DNA of 64,000 nucleotides from Diploptera punctata (GCA_030220185.1 JASPKZ010003432.1:1860001-1924000); one strand, 5' to 3'. Positions 41,812 to 44,300 are shown, numbered from the stretch's first letter. A program made the numbers and translations. Notes: a model not told the origin generated them from the sequence alone.

Positions 41812-43543
41812 TGCGTGCGTGTGTGCATGCATGCACATTTGTTTGTGTGCGTGCATGTTTTTTTTCTAACCACCTACTCACATGTTTTGAGCTTCATGTT
41901 TTGTGCAAAGCAGATGAACAGCATTAATGTGATCTATTTTCAATTTATGCACCACTTCATTATACTACTTTACCTGCTGAAATGGTGCATAAATTGAAAA
42001 TAAACTACATTATCATCTATCCATCTAAAGTGAGTGGATTATTCCATGGCAGATAAAGTGAGACTATAAAAGAAGTACTTACCAATAATTTGGCTTCTCT
42101 TCTTGCTGTCACTACCTAGTTGAGACTTCACAATATGCCAGAACATTTCTTTCCTTTCTCTCAGGGCTATGTTGTAGAGAAATAATTTATTTTTACCTTC
42201 AAAACAGTGAAAGTCTTCAGTTTTAAAGTGCTACAGCTCCTGAAATATTACAACTTGTTTTTTTAATTAAACTTGGGCTATGTAATAATAATCTTACTGG
42301 ACTTTATATAATAAGAGAGTAGTCTGCCATGCTGACTTAAATAGTAGCATGCCTGCTTCCTTACTAGTGGGCCCAGGTTCCATACACGGCTGGTTGAAAA
42401 TTTTAATTGTAAAATTTTCAGTCTTAGGACCAGGAGGGATGGTGTTATACAATTTTTAATCATCAGATTGTGCATAAGATTCCTGCATTAAATTGCAAAT
42501 CCCTCATCAGTACATTGTTGAGAAGACATGTGATACTGTTAATAGTGATTCATCTGTTGGATGGGGATGTTAAGCGTGATGACAGTAGGCTATATGATGG
42601 CACTGGGTTTCACCTTCTCCCTTCTCTTCATTATCATTCCTAATACAACACACTTTACATTACACAAACATACACTCATCCTATACTCCTCTCTGTACAC
42701 ATTACAAGAATATATCTATTAAAGTTGTCTGCCAAAGTGGTGCATTAACTGAAAATAGACCATATTATATCTATCTGCTCAGCACCCAACTCAAAGATTG
42801 AAAAGTGTAGTCGATCATTTGAAAATGCACACACACACACATACACAGACATATTTAGATGAAAGTATTATATAAATGTGCGACTGACATGTCATGAAAT
42901 AATCCATTTGTTATATTTGAAGAGAAAAATTATATGCTCAGACCAGGACTTGAACCCAGGACCCTTGGTTCTTTAGACCAAGTGCTCTACCACCTGAGCT
43001 ACCTGAGCAAGTACCAATCTAAATGCAAATTTTCTCTATATATGTTGTAATTCCTGCCCACCAAATGCTATGAAGCCTTTGCTTCTATCTTTGCAAATGG
43101 CGGCTCCTTTATTAAGAAGACATTTGGGAATTATATATTACATTATAAATGCCAGTACAGCTTTTTTTATGTTTTTATTATTAATTTCATACATCTAAAT
43201 GATGGATAAGTCATATTTGATTGAGATGTATGAAATTAATAATAAATCCATTTGTATAGTGTAGAACCTGAAGCATAGAAAGTGTTAATGGGTCATATTA
43301 AAAACTTCTATAATTTGACGGAATTATTGTATAATAAAAATAATATACAAATCTCATTTTATTTAATCAAAACAAATTTATAATCATATATATATTATTT
43401 TTATTATACAATAATGTTTAATCAAAATCAAATTAAGTTTTGTGTGTATATTATTTTTATTATACAATAATTCCTTCACAATAATGACTCCTCCTCTCAA
43501 AAGTCATATTTTTCTTCTTCTCCAGGATGGTATTAAAACTTGA
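4167..43543 (+). CDS. MALT1: MALT1-type paracaspase gene, 3' nine exons (partial)
   Basis: Nine exons with AG acceptors and GT donors join in one open frame: 4167-4370, 11571-11760, 14786-14991, 21810-21893, 28916-29109, 33040-33102, 40371-40442, 41335-41454 and 43526-43543. They total 1151 bases: 2 bases of a split codon, then 383 codons ending in TGA. Intron phases agree at every junction (1,2,1,1,0,0,0,0). The product begins in the caspase-like p20 domain (KVALLIGND) and contains the catalytic dyad motifs GGHGFE and LDMC, then Ig-like sequence. Family knowledge: MALT1 is a cytosolic cysteine protease that cleaves after arginine and acts with CARD-coiled-coil proteins and BCL10 upstream of NF-kB. 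Acidic residues matching human D365, D462 and E500 of the S1 pocket are all present, so arginine specificity is inferred. The N-terminal death domain and Ig repeats are not in the window. The C-terminus is much shorter than in vertebrates. Drosophila lacks this gene. Confidence 0.9.
4405..4480 (-). repeat. SINE-A fragment
   Basis: AAGAGAAAAATATACACTC, then a reversed tRNA-like B-box region (GGTTTGAACCCAGGATC) and truncation. It starts 35 bases after MALT1 exon a. Confidence 0.6.
4481..5245. other. AT-rich intron sequence
   Basis: MALT1 intron sequence. No repeat or gene is recognised. Confidence 0.4.
5246..5540 (+). repeat. SINE-D (tRNA-Leu-like head)
   Basis: The head GCCGAGTGGTTTAAGGC has the A-box of a leucine-type tRNA. 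A family body follows with CCAGCATCATGAG, CTGGCTAGATGATC and a GTAAGCCATGGACC tail. Other copies are at 13497, 15058(-), 15428, 16213, 45592 and 48222. Confidence 0.75.
5808..7258. mobile_element. Possible DNA transposon remnant interrupted by SINE-G
   Basis: The left end reads ATTTACCCGAATATAAGATG. The right end in reverse complement reads ATTTACCCAAATGTAAG and, further in, TTTAAGATGACC. A related fragment is at 44335-44355. No transposase is recognisable. The superfamily is uncertain. Confidence 0.35.
6005..6555 (+). repeat. SINE-G
   Basis: The tRNA-like head TGGCTCAGGTGGTAGCGTGC and GGTTTAAAACCCG is followed by a body containing TTCACCTTCTCCCTT and GGTGCATAAATTAAAGATAG. Copies are also at 42320-42830 and 56570-58320. 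Confidence 0.7.
7270..7550 (-). pseudogene. RTE-like 3' end with (GAT)n tail
   Basis: CATCATCATCATCAT at 7266-7280 is the simple 3' tail on the minus strand. The adjoining sequence reads in reverse as a degraded RTE C-terminus with a WEDDVWEDLKKMRVT-like pattern. Confidence 0.55.
7560..7635. repeat. Short direct repeat
   Basis: TTATATTATTCAAATCTTAA is repeated in tandem about 35 bases apart. Confidence 0.6.
7720..8480 (-). pseudogene. RTE-like reverse transcriptase C-terminus, split by an insertion
   Basis: Minus-strand reading gives VSTFKYLGTIVNGYNSLEEE before the insertion and RPIVTYASETWTLEQTIKQK after it, a continuous RTE C-terminal order. The break is the TSD-flanked element at 7904-8180. 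Confidence 0.7.
7904..8180 (-). mobile_element. 277-bp non-autonomous element with 10-bp TSD and GAA tail
   Basis: TCTTATTAGT occurs at 7894-7903 and 8181-8190. On the minus strand the element begins GCCCCACCCGTCGGTATCTC and ends in GAAGAAGAAGAAGAAG. There is no long ORF. The 5' text and the GAA tail suggest an internally deleted RTE-type element or SINE. Confidence 0.7.
8491..8893 (-). pseudogene. PLE 3' end (partial GIY-YIG endonuclease C-terminus)
   Basis: This matches the 3' half of the PLE at 30119-32445, including the TTAAGTTATGTAGATAGGAA terminus, the hammerhead-like segment (8585-8630) and the coding end. It stops abruptly at GCTATTGCAGAT. Confidence 0.75.
9376..9990. repeat. SINE-A cluster: four tRNA-like units, two minus then two plus
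   Basis: Minus-strand tRNA-like units lie at about 9400-9472 and 9505-9575, and plus-strand units at 9608-9681 and 9892-9965. The two plus units are 284 bases apart. The 9608 unit folds as a near-complete cloverleaf: acceptor GCCCAGA with TCTGAGC (one mismatch), D-arm AGCTCAGTGG, anticodon stem TTGGC/GCCAA with loop CTAGAAA, and T-arm CTGGG/CCCAG. Each unit is followed at once by a T-run and CTCTTC. Confidence 0.75.
9991..10454. other. AT-rich sequence with PLE terminus debris
   Basis: GACTCACCTCATA near 10314 and ACATGTTTTGAT near 10279 are PLE terminal phrases. Nothing else is recognised. Confidence 0.4.
10455..11400 (-). pseudogene. PLE, 5'-truncated, GIY-YIG endonuclease region
   Basis: ORF 10565-11401 on the minus strand carries the connector between RT and endonuclease, then GIYQINCKDCAKIYIRKTKR and a C-terminal YKEGGLIWKF. 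The YIG part of the GIY-YIG motif is YIR here, and the RT catalytic part is missing. The 5' boundary at 11388-11400 is GAAATAAAAAATAAACAAA, which equals the end of the opposite arm in the dimer at 30119-32445. Confidence 0.8.
11571..11760 (+). CDS. MALT1: MALT1 exon b: catalytic His and Cys
   Basis: The acceptor tttcag ends at 11570 and the donor gttaga begins at 11761. The exon enters in phase 1 and leaves in phase 2. It encodes HFGGHGFE with the catalytic His at 11591-11593, the MLPVDAP segment typical of MALT1, and QLDMCLK with the catalytic Cys at 11741-11743. The Asp at 11735-11737 aligns with human D462. The donor is GTTAGA, weaker than the other donors in the gene. Confidence 0.92.
11810..12045 (-). 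pseudogene. Diverged PLE 3' terminus
   Basis: CTCACCTCATATTTTG at the plus-strand left end, then reverse-reading remains of the endonuclease C-terminus (FGKDLHSKIEEAINEFRNSW-like). It belongs to a different subfamily from the 10455 copy. Confidence 0.55.
12045..12225 (+). pseudogene. Second RTE-like family, 3' fragment
   Basis: GTAGGTAGGCCAAGAATGAG, then ATGTATGGACAGC, and an end near GATAATGTCAGGGAATTAG. It matches the last 180 bases of the 24245-24840 element. Confidence 0.65.
12465..12875. repeat. SINE-B inverted pair
   Basis: A minus-strand tRNA-like unit (12475-12600, TCTGAACCGGGCATTGAATC) is followed by a plus-strand unit (12770-12870, AATAGTGTAATGG ... GGTTTGATTCCC). Both are bounded outward by GAAAAGAAAAATT or its complement. 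Confidence 0.6.
12885..13170 (+). repeat. SINE-C
   Basis: The tRNA-like head GGGGCATGGTTAAGGCAC and GGGTTTGAGTCCCGG are followed by GGCGGCACTATGGCCC and GGCCTCCTGAGGCCTG. It is a single copy in the window. Confidence 0.6.
13175..13495 (-). repeat. SINE-F
   Basis: It carries family text (GAAGTTCCTCCTGGAGGA, CCTTGGATTTTTCAATCC) and a reversed tRNA-like head ending CTAGAGGCAAGGGAC. Better copies are at 36259-36684 and 35640-35880. Confidence 0.7.
13497..13715 (+). repeat. SINE-D, 5' truncated
   Basis: It begins inside the body at GTGCCCACCCAGCACCATG and runs to GGTAAGCCAAGGCC. Confidence 0.65.
13795..14325 (+). repeat. SINE-A tandem pair
   Basis: Two tRNA-like units on the same strand (13917-13988 and 14220-14291) lie 303 bases apart, with the intervening monomer text repeated. 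The second unit has GGTAGCTCAGTTGG and GGGTTCGAGTC promoter boxes, and a T-run follows the tRNA-like 3' end. Confidence 0.75.
14786..14991 (+). CDS. MALT1: MALT1 exon c: end of protease domain
   Basis: The acceptor ggcttcag ends at 14785 and the donor gtatga begins at 14992. Entry is in phase 2 (the split Arg codon continues as NENPHIYGE) and exit is in phase 1. The motif SNLNAYE places a Glu (14892-14894) where human E500 lines the S1 pocket. The tail KILDFVKR corresponds to the last helix of the protease domain. The exon sits between SINE clusters but is itself uninterrupted. Confidence 0.88.
15058..15258 (-). repeat. SINE-D
   Basis: Reverse complement matches the D body (GATGATCATCTAGC, GTGGTCAGCATGTCG). 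Confidence 0.65.
15428..15748 (+). repeat. SINE-D, near full length
   Basis: Head GTAGTCGAGTGGTTAAGGC, body with CCCACCCAGCATCATGAG, tail TTTTAGGCCTGTTGC. Confidence 0.75.
16213..16557 (+). repeat. SINE-D, near full length
   Basis: Head GCCATAGCCGAGTGGTTAAG, body and tail as in the other D copies. It ends at CATGGAAAAAGAAAAAAG. Confidence 0.75.
16590..17440. other. MALT1 intron sequence with few features
   Basis: A short SINE-A remnant (16590-16650, TTTTTCTCTTCAAATATAAT) lies at the left. Nothing else is recognised. Confidence 0.4.
17447..17835 (+). pseudogene. Third non-LTR family, 3' end with TTTA tail
   Basis: Plus-strand reading gives GKRQRGRPRRR, ADVFKERAGAQWSRVA and WRTMESQLFIN, a C-terminus typical of RTE-like elements. 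A 3' UTR follows and ends in (TTTA)n at 17813-17832. Confidence 0.65.
17860..18125 (-). repeat. SINE-F-prime
   Basis: TTTCAGGCTTGAGG, ATGGGACCCAAGAC and GGATTTTTATATCC, a second F subfamily. Related copies are at 29280(+), 35885-36245, 36690-37090 and 46880-47385. Confidence 0.6.
18838..19116. repeat. SINE-B inverted pair with about 38-bp terminal inverted repeats
   Basis: The left end GATATTGTGAAAAGAAAAAT is mirrored at the right end (19075-19114). The inverted repeat runs straight into tRNA-like sequence (CTGAACCAGGAATC). The right unit has the boxes AATAGTGTAGTGG and AGTTCGATTCC. Confidence 0.65.
19117..19450 (-). mobile_element. SINE-E with TSD
   Basis: AATATCATTA (19107-19116) and AATATCGTTA (19451-19460) are 10-bp duplications with one difference. 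The minus-strand head GTCCACCGCTGTGGTCTCG and GGTTCGATCCCTGG is tRNA-like. The body carries a (GAT)n stretch and CTGCCCGAGGGCAG. It inserted at the end of the SINE-B pair. Confidence 0.8.
19800..20040 (-). pseudogene. RNase H fragment of a non-LTR element
   Basis: Minus-strand reading gives VVIIDSKVTIENI, then VLQWTPAHFRTVEN, a stop, IADMLAKKGTT. This matches the middle of the 627-1538 domain. Confidence 0.65.
20050..20640. repeat. SINE-A cluster: one minus, two plus tRNA-like units
   Basis: Units lie at about 20095-20170 (minus), 20228-20305 and 20535-20612 (plus). The first two face away across a short duplicated spacer (GAGTTACAATCTAAATGCAA twice). Confidence 0.7.
20945..21126 (+). pseudogene. 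Non-LTR reverse transcriptase N-terminal fragment
   Basis: The reading includes a GPDNIHVEFLENLGNLTKF pattern, the start of an RT domain. It is interrupted by SINE-E at 21127 and resumes only briefly after 21398. Confidence 0.6.
21127..21386 (-). mobile_element. SINE-E with 11-bp TSD
   Basis: CACATAATAAT occurs at 21116-21126 and 21387-21397. The tRNA-like head is GGTTCGATCCCTGGTCGGGA on the minus strand, with the usual (GAT)n and CTGCCCGAGGGCAG body. Confidence 0.85.
21810..21893 (+). CDS. MALT1: MALT1 exon d (84 bases)
   Basis: The acceptor ctttttcag ends at 21809 and the donor gtaggt begins at 21894, phase 1 to phase 1. It encodes ASNAAGKTQIPFYSSN and VAVDIYLTDKME, matching the linker after the MALT1 protease domain. 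It is too short to stand out as an ORF; the call rests on splice sites, phase and position between recognisable exons. A PLE palindrome begins only about 35 bases downstream. Confidence 0.8.
21942..23166. mobile_element. PLE head-to-head inverted dimer with one 13-bp TSD
   Basis: A minus-strand copy (ORF 22068-22565) and a plus-strand copy (ORF 22607-23074) meet near 22572. Each encodes the C-terminal part of a PLE GIY-YIG endonuclease (RYSRLKQMDKSAVAEHSLLD, FNRKEE) and then a repetitive tail with two copies of a QSTR...DQSEGRYN unit. The catalytic GIY motif itself lies beyond the truncation. AATTATAATCATA flanks the whole (21929-21941 and 23167-23179), so both arms entered as one unit. Each arm ends in GGCGAAACGTC-type terminal sequence. 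Confidence 0.85.
23400..24088 (+). pseudogene. Second RTE-like family, RT domain fragment
   Basis: It contains an INSGLKQGDALS motif and a decayed downstream YADD-like region. Frameshifts and stops occur throughout. It is cut by the SINE at 24089. Confidence 0.65.
24089..24246 (-). mobile_element. SINE-A single unit with 9-bp TSD
   Basis: TAGGAGTTA occurs at 24080-24088 and 24247-24255. The element is one tRNA-like unit between GAAGAGAAAAATTT and TTTTTCTCTT. Because the duplication is exact, this fixes the unit's ends. Confidence 0.8.
24257..24840 (+). pseudogene. Second RTE-like family, C-terminal domain
   Basis: An open frame runs LLPKNIKLKIYKTIILPVIL, YGCETWTL, FENKVLRKIFGPKKD, RRLHNNELHGLYRKPDI and LRWAGHVAHMGNERLAWKLL. 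It then shifts frame before GRPRMRWENN. The 3' end is a GTAAGTAAG-like run at 24835-24855. This copy starts by re-reading sequence already present in the upstream fragment, so two insertions overlap here. Confidence 0.75.
24880..25100 (+). pseudogene. Second RTE-like family, further 3' fragment
   Basis: GGTAAAGACTCATTAGGGAG, then GGCCAAGAATGAGGTGG and GATAGTGCCAGTGAGTTA repeat the end of the neighbouring copy. Confidence 0.6.
25105..25890. other. AT-rich intron sequence
   Basis: MALT1 intron. No gene or repeat is recognised. Confidence 0.4.
25896..26992 (-). mobile_element. piggyBac-type transposon relic, TTAA-flanked
   Basis: TTAA at 25892-25895 and 26993-26996 flanks inverted ends CCTTTTCACTGCT and CCTTTACACTGCT. 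The minus-strand ORF at 26256-26699 (147 residues) reads as a piggyBac N-terminus: an acidic Asp/Ser/Glu-rich start (LETLDSDLSDISDCDDAVY), then FSYFELFFPLSIMQLISEET and N, the usual entry to the transposase core. The catalytic core is deleted. Confidence 0.8.
27000..27230. other. Unrecognised intron sequence
   Basis: Nothing recognised. Confidence 0.3.
27235..27480 (-). pseudogene. PLE terminus, diverged
   Basis: TTCTCACCTCATAAAATATT, ACATGTTTCAGAACC and a decayed endonuclease end. An inverted partner lies at 27905-28020 and 28330-28465 (GAAACATGTCC, TATGAGGTGAG). Together they form a broken inverted pair. Confidence 0.55.
27560..27835 (-). repeat. SINE-H
   Basis: The reversed tRNA-like head GACCTCATTAACAG ... 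GACCACTAGCC lies at its right, and the body includes CCATGGGCAACCAC. A plus copy is at 37430-37600. Confidence 0.55.
28090..28310 (+). pseudogene. Non-LTR C-terminal fragment
   Basis: Reads like EEERLPRKSYELXSRXQKEKRKI-type sequence followed by an R/K-rich GRPRKRW-like remnant. Weak. Confidence 0.35.
28490..28745 (-). repeat. SINE-A unit with flanking monomer
   Basis: TATTTGAAGAGAAAAATATA, reversed tRNA-like unit, TTTCTCTTATATATGCTG, GTTATTAAGAAGACC, TTATAAAGCCAGTACAGC. It ends about 170 bases before MALT1 exon e. Confidence 0.7.
28916..29109 (+). CDS. MALT1: MALT1 exon e: Ig-like region
   Basis: The acceptor tttgcag ends at 28915 and the donor gtagat begins at 29110. Entry is in phase 1 and exit in phase 0. 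It encodes ENEETKKLYESLTTLPQ and then a stretch alternating hydrophobic and polar residues (VFLNSLDIIISGLQKYLLGIEL), which aligns with the beginning of the Ig3 region that follows the protease domain in MALT1. A minus-strand SINE ends about 170 bases upstream. Confidence 0.85.
29280..29640 (+). repeat. SINE-F-prime followed by a PLE terminus
   Basis: AAAGCTGTGGGTCCCATA and GATCCTCAAGCCTC identify the SINE (29280-29490). CTCACCTGGGCATGTTTTAG starts the PLE piece. Confidence 0.5.
29745..29880 (+). repeat. SINE-A unit
   Basis: TTTGAGAAAAATATG, a tRNA-like unit GGCCTAGGTAGCTCACTTGG ... GGTTCAAACCCC, then TTTTTATTTTCAAATATA. Confidence 0.65.
30228..31307 (-). pseudogene. PLE copy 1: RT C-terminus plus GIY-YIG endonuclease
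   Basis: The 359-residue frame starts at RT motif MFKFWRRYVDDIIAIVKEK (catalytic YVDD), runs through NHEIPFLYLKLI and the linker, and reaches GIYQINCKDCEKIYIGKTKR, a complete GIY-YIG core with a CxxC just before YIG. It ends at LLDVSCERDAALRMSQKM. RT motifs before YVDD are missing, so it cannot be a working polymerase. Confidence 0.85.
31310..32382 (+). pseudogene. PLE copy 2: RT C-terminus plus GIY-YIG endonuclease
   Basis: Same protein as copy 1 in the opposite orientation, with YVDD at about residue 60 of the open frame and IPFLDLKLI intact. It has substitutions such as GKIKRNLDTRL for GKTKRNLNTRL. The open frame that begins at 31192 reads through the dimer junction, so its first 40 or so residues are antisense of copy 1 and not real protein. 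Confidence 0.85.
32361..32388 (+). ncRNA. Hammerhead-like motif, PLE subfamily 1
   Basis: TTGAGAA (32359-32365) stands for the CUGANGA box. Stem II is TCACA (32368-32372) with TGTGA (32378-32382), and GAAAC follows at 32384-32388. Mirror copies occur near 30228-30255, 10560-10590 and 8587-8620 on the minus strand. Confidence 0.4.
32616..32808. mobile_element. Solo palindromic PLE terminus with 11-bp TSD
   Basis: CTAACAAATGT occurs at 32605-32615 and 32809-32819. Inside, a terminus containing GGCGAAACGTC and GCCTACAGCCC is followed at once by its own inverted copy. The sequence is the same as the ends of the dimer at 21942-23166. There is no coding sequence. Confidence 0.8.
33040..33102 (+). 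CDS. MALT1: MALT1 exon f (63 bases)
   Basis: The acceptor attttgcag ends at 33039 and the donor gtatgt begins at 33103, phase 0 to 0. It encodes PEEGTVDRTGECHSNKPELMK, which corresponds to the loop containing PEETG in the vertebrate Ig3 region. The call rests on strong splice sites, frame and the PEEGT similarity. Confidence 0.78.
33170..33360 (-). repeat. SINE-F fragment
   Basis: CCCTATAGATGTCATGACAT, GAGGTCAGCATGTC; preceded by a (CTTC)n run at 33190-33208. Confidence 0.45.
33368..33840 (+). mobile_element. PLE, third subfamily, endonuclease tail between inverted termini
   Basis: Left and right termini (33390-33500 and 33724-33830) are inverted copies over about 110 bases. Between them ORF 33519-33749 encodes KQLDKPLELTIWEMIFIQKN, then NFDIPVDKN, the PLE endonuclease C-terminus. 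The right copy holds the cleanest hammerhead-like core of this group. Confidence 0.75.
33724..33756 (+). ncRNA. Hammerhead-like motif, PLE subfamily 3
   Basis: CTGAAGA (33724-33730), stem II GGACA (33732-33736) with TGTCT (33743-33747, one G-T pair), GAAAC (33748-33752), then CGTC. The mirrored left copy has CTAAAGA and is damaged. Confidence 0.5.
33954..35632 (+). mobile_element. piggyBac-type transposon relic, TTAA-flanked
   Basis: TTAA at 33950-33953 and 35633-35636 flanks inverted ends CCCATTGGAGAC and CCCACTGAAGAC. Plus-strand relics of the transposase run from about 34450 to 35090: LSLYVPSEDISLEKSLTKLQ, SRLAYAQFKISNRNKTTRFG, VVLELANPFVDKGYTLQLDN, LGTVKSNRRNIPMDL and LPALKWKDRKYVYYY. 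The VDN-equivalent (LDN) and the SNR motif identify the family. Stops, a poly-A slippage tract and frameshifts make it dead. Confidence 0.85.
35640..35880 (-). repeat. SINE-F
   Basis: AAGCCCCCTCCAGAGGA, CCTTGGATTTTTCCATC, and a reversed tRNA-like head ending CACTAGATCACCACGGCC. Confidence 0.7.
35885..36245. repeat. SINE-F-prime pieces
   Basis: AGGCTTGAGGTTCTTATATG (minus type) and GAACTAAAGCTGTGGGTC (plus type) occur back to back, so two facing copies are likely. Confidence 0.45.
36259..36684 (-). mobile_element. SINE-F, full length, 13-bp TSD
   Basis: AGAATTGTTATAT occurs at 36246-36258 and 36685-36697. On the minus strand the element opens with the tRNA-like head GTCGGCCGCGGTGGACTAG and GGTTCAAACCCGGCC. 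It ends in an (ACAAT)n tail seen as (TTGTA)n at 36259-36290. Confidence 0.85.
36700..37095. repeat. SINE-F-prime facing copies
   Basis: Minus piece 36700-36880 (CAGATTTGAACCTATCACCC) and plus piece 36880-37095 (AAAACCATGGATCCCATT). Confidence 0.5.
37205..37375 (+). pseudogene. RTE-type 3' end with GAA tail
   Basis: RGRRCLGRPMKHWRENFL-like reading followed by a GAAGAAGAAGAAGA tail. Same family as 2650-3010, with an internal deletion. Confidence 0.65.
37430..37600 (+). repeat. SINE-H
   Basis: CCTAGTCTAGTGGTCAGAGC head, GAGGTCCCAGTCAGACTCC, and a body with CCATGGTCTGGAATT. Confidence 0.55.
37655..37985 (-). pseudogene. RTE-like 3' end
   Basis: CAAGTATTAGGCTGTGTGGC and CCATCCAGC match the reverse of the GAA-tailed RTE family. 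The rest is a decayed C-terminal coding region. Confidence 0.5.
38060..38940. mobile_element. PLE inverted pair, fourth subfamily
   Basis: A short minus-strand terminus and endonuclease end (38075-38330) faces a plus-strand copy (38330-38940) that includes TIWKNRVKIMNFEIPGEKDL and CKFFGQPKDG. Outer ends are inverted copies (AATAAGGTGAGTCTGTTCAT and GATGAACAGACTCATCTTAT). The plus copy carries a hammerhead-like core at 38867-38895. Confidence 0.7.
38867..38900 (+). ncRNA. Hammerhead-like motif, PLE subfamily 4
   Basis: CTGAAGG (38867-38873, last A of the consensus is G), stem II AATATG (38875-38880) with CATATT (38885-38890), GAAAC (38891-38895). Confidence 0.4.
39044..40317 (-). mobile_element. 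piggyBac-type transposon relic, TTAA-flanked
   Basis: TTAA at 39040-39043 and 40318-40321 flanks inverted ends CACATTGGTGACCG and CACATTGGTGACGG. Minus-strand coding remains (about 39210-39720) read YNKYVKGVDRADQYLTYYSI, RKTVKEV, FNAFRVY and a C-terminal CRFCSEHKKRNSLR cysteine-rich tail, all typical of piggyBac transposase. It has stops and lacks the N-terminal half. Confidence 0.85.
40371..40442 (+). CDS. MALT1: MALT1 exon g (72 bases)
   Basis: The acceptor tattttacag ends at 40370 and the donor gtaagt begins at 40443, phase 0 to 0. It encodes SLSITCTSEEHCLIITIHNL and QRVK. The segment EHCLIITIHNLQRVK aligns with HCLYTRLSSLQKLK of vertebrate MALT1. The exon starts 53 bases after the right end of a piggyBac relic. 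Confidence 0.82.
40750..41225 (-). repeat. PLE end plus SINE-A monomer flanked by direct repeats
   Basis: A PLE end (40750-40830, CTTACCTCAATATTAATG) abuts a SINE-A monomer. GATTTAACATTTCTCACTG ... AATTTTCGCCTAG is present at 40860-40918 and again at 41164-41223, a 304-base period, with one tRNA-like unit between. Confidence 0.7.
41235..41320 (-). ncRNA. PLE terminus with hammerhead-like motif, subfamily 5
   Basis: On the minus strand: CTGATGA (41303-41297), one T, stem II AGAGC (41295-41291) with GCTCT (41284-41280), GAAAC (41279-41275), then ATGTCC. The stem II pair is perfect. It lies about 30 bases upstream of MALT1 exon h, antisense to the gene. Confidence 0.5.
41335..41454 (+). CDS. 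MALT1: MALT1 exon h: last Ig strands
   Basis: The acceptor ttcttacag ends at 41334 and the donor gtaaat begins at 41455, phase 0 to 0. It encodes IPLLSLFLKDP, RPFDTALIELGNPLIAEAKL and WYNPE. GNPLIAEAKL matches the GKPLIAKLDM segment at the end of the Ig3 domain. Confidence 0.85.
41490..41645 (-). pseudogene. PLE terminus, diverged
   Basis: TATCTCACCTCATTTTATTT, GGACATGTTTTGGTG, then a trace of the endonuclease end (reverse of AACTTCACAAATTTATT). Confidence 0.55.
41779..41855. repeat. (GT)n microsatellite with ATGC variants
   Basis: A pure TG run at 41783-41808, then GCATGCGTGCGTGTG interruptions. Confidence 0.95.
42320..42830 (+). repeat. SINE-G
   Basis: Head TAGCATGCCTGCTTCCTTAC, body TTCACCTTCTCCCTTCTC, AAGTGGTGCATTAACTG; ends in a (CA)n run near 42830-42850. 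Confidence 0.7.
42905..43255 (-). repeat. SINE-A unit with flanking monomer
   Basis: TATTTGAAGAGAAAAATTAT, reversed tRNA-like unit (GACTTGAACCCAGGACCC), GGCGGCTCCTTTATTAAGAA, GATGGATAAGTCATATTTGA. Confidence 0.7.
43318..43475. repeat. AT-rich inverted repeats
   Basis: TTGTATAATAAAAATAATAT (43327 region) is mirrored by TATTATTTTTATTATACAAT twice (about 43391 and 43450). It lies just before the last MALT1 exon and could form a strong hairpin in the pre-mRNA. Confidence 0.7.
43526..43543 (+). CDS. MALT1: MALT1 putative terminal coding exon
   Basis: A pyrimidine-rich tract and ctccag end at 43525. The next codons in the required phase 0 are Asp-Gly-Ile-Lys-Thr-stop. No other in-frame exon with clear similarity follows. 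An alternative acceptor, ttattttag at 43681, would instead give EEYFEVI and run into PLE sequence. A transcript is needed to choose. No convincing AATAAA is seen; ATATAAA occurs near 43570. Confidence 0.55.
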   Translation, partial: DGIKT

Positions 43544-43699
43544 AGTAATAACAACACTGGAAAAGGAAATATAAAGCAGTCTGGAAGAAACATCTGTCAA
43601 GAAGCTAAATGTAAGCTGTTCAAATGAACAAATACCATATTTAAACACAACTAAAGAAGAAAAAATTCTTGTTTTATTTTAGGAGGAATATTTTGAGGT

Positions 43700-43820
43700 T
43701 ATTTTAATTAATTATATTATTTTGAGTCTGTTTATCTTACCTCAGTATTAATGTTGATTTGTTTTTGAACATGTTTCGATTGGATAAGGTAAGATATATA
43801 GACTCAAAATAATATAATTA
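43700..43820. pseudogene. PLE termini, facing
   Basis: TATTTTGAGTCTGTTTATCT and its mirrored copy AGATATATAGACTCAAAATA, with ACATGTTTCGATTGG between. Confidence 0.55.
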
Positions 43821-43884
43821 AGAAAAAATTCTGCCTGAACTGGATTTGACCCCAGCATCTCTAGCTTTATGCATTGGTCATCAT

Positions 43885-44300
43885 CAAATTAGCATTACAG
43901 CCCATTAAGGGCTTCAACTTCCTTCAGGATTTTCTGCAAGGTTGAACTCTCTTTAGCCATGTTCCACCGGTTCCTCTGTCAAACCTTTCATATGTCTTCC
44001 AACTCTCCATCAATCCATCTACTTTTGGGTCTTCAAACCCTCCCTCTTCCTTTTGATTTATTATCAGTAAATTTTTTTGAGAATGTTTTCAGTTTTCATT
44101 CCTTAAATATGTCCTCCCATCTTAATCTAGCCATTTTAATTGAGGTATCTATGTCAGGAGAGTTATATACAGTTCATAGAGTTCTGTTTCTATCTTATTC
44201 TTCAGGTATCATTTTCATTAATTTCTTCATTTCATGTGCTGGTGCTCTACAGAAATTGTTCTCTCTAGTTGTGTTCACCATTTATTACAGATAGCTTGTC
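43885..44300 (-). pseudogene. RTE-like 3' end
   Basis: Minus-strand reading includes RGLKTQKSRWIDGELEDI-like text and RVQPCRKS near the 3' end, at the ATCATC-rich boundary 43880-43890. Confidence 0.55.

Noticed and set aside
41693..41997. His/Thr- and Cys/Val-rich ORFs near 41.7-42.0 kb
   Set aside because: They are translations of the GT/CA microsatellite.
43682..43760. Alternative last MALT1 exon starting EEYFEVI
   Set aside because: It has a weaker acceptor and runs into PLE sequence; kept only as a fallback to the 43526 exon.
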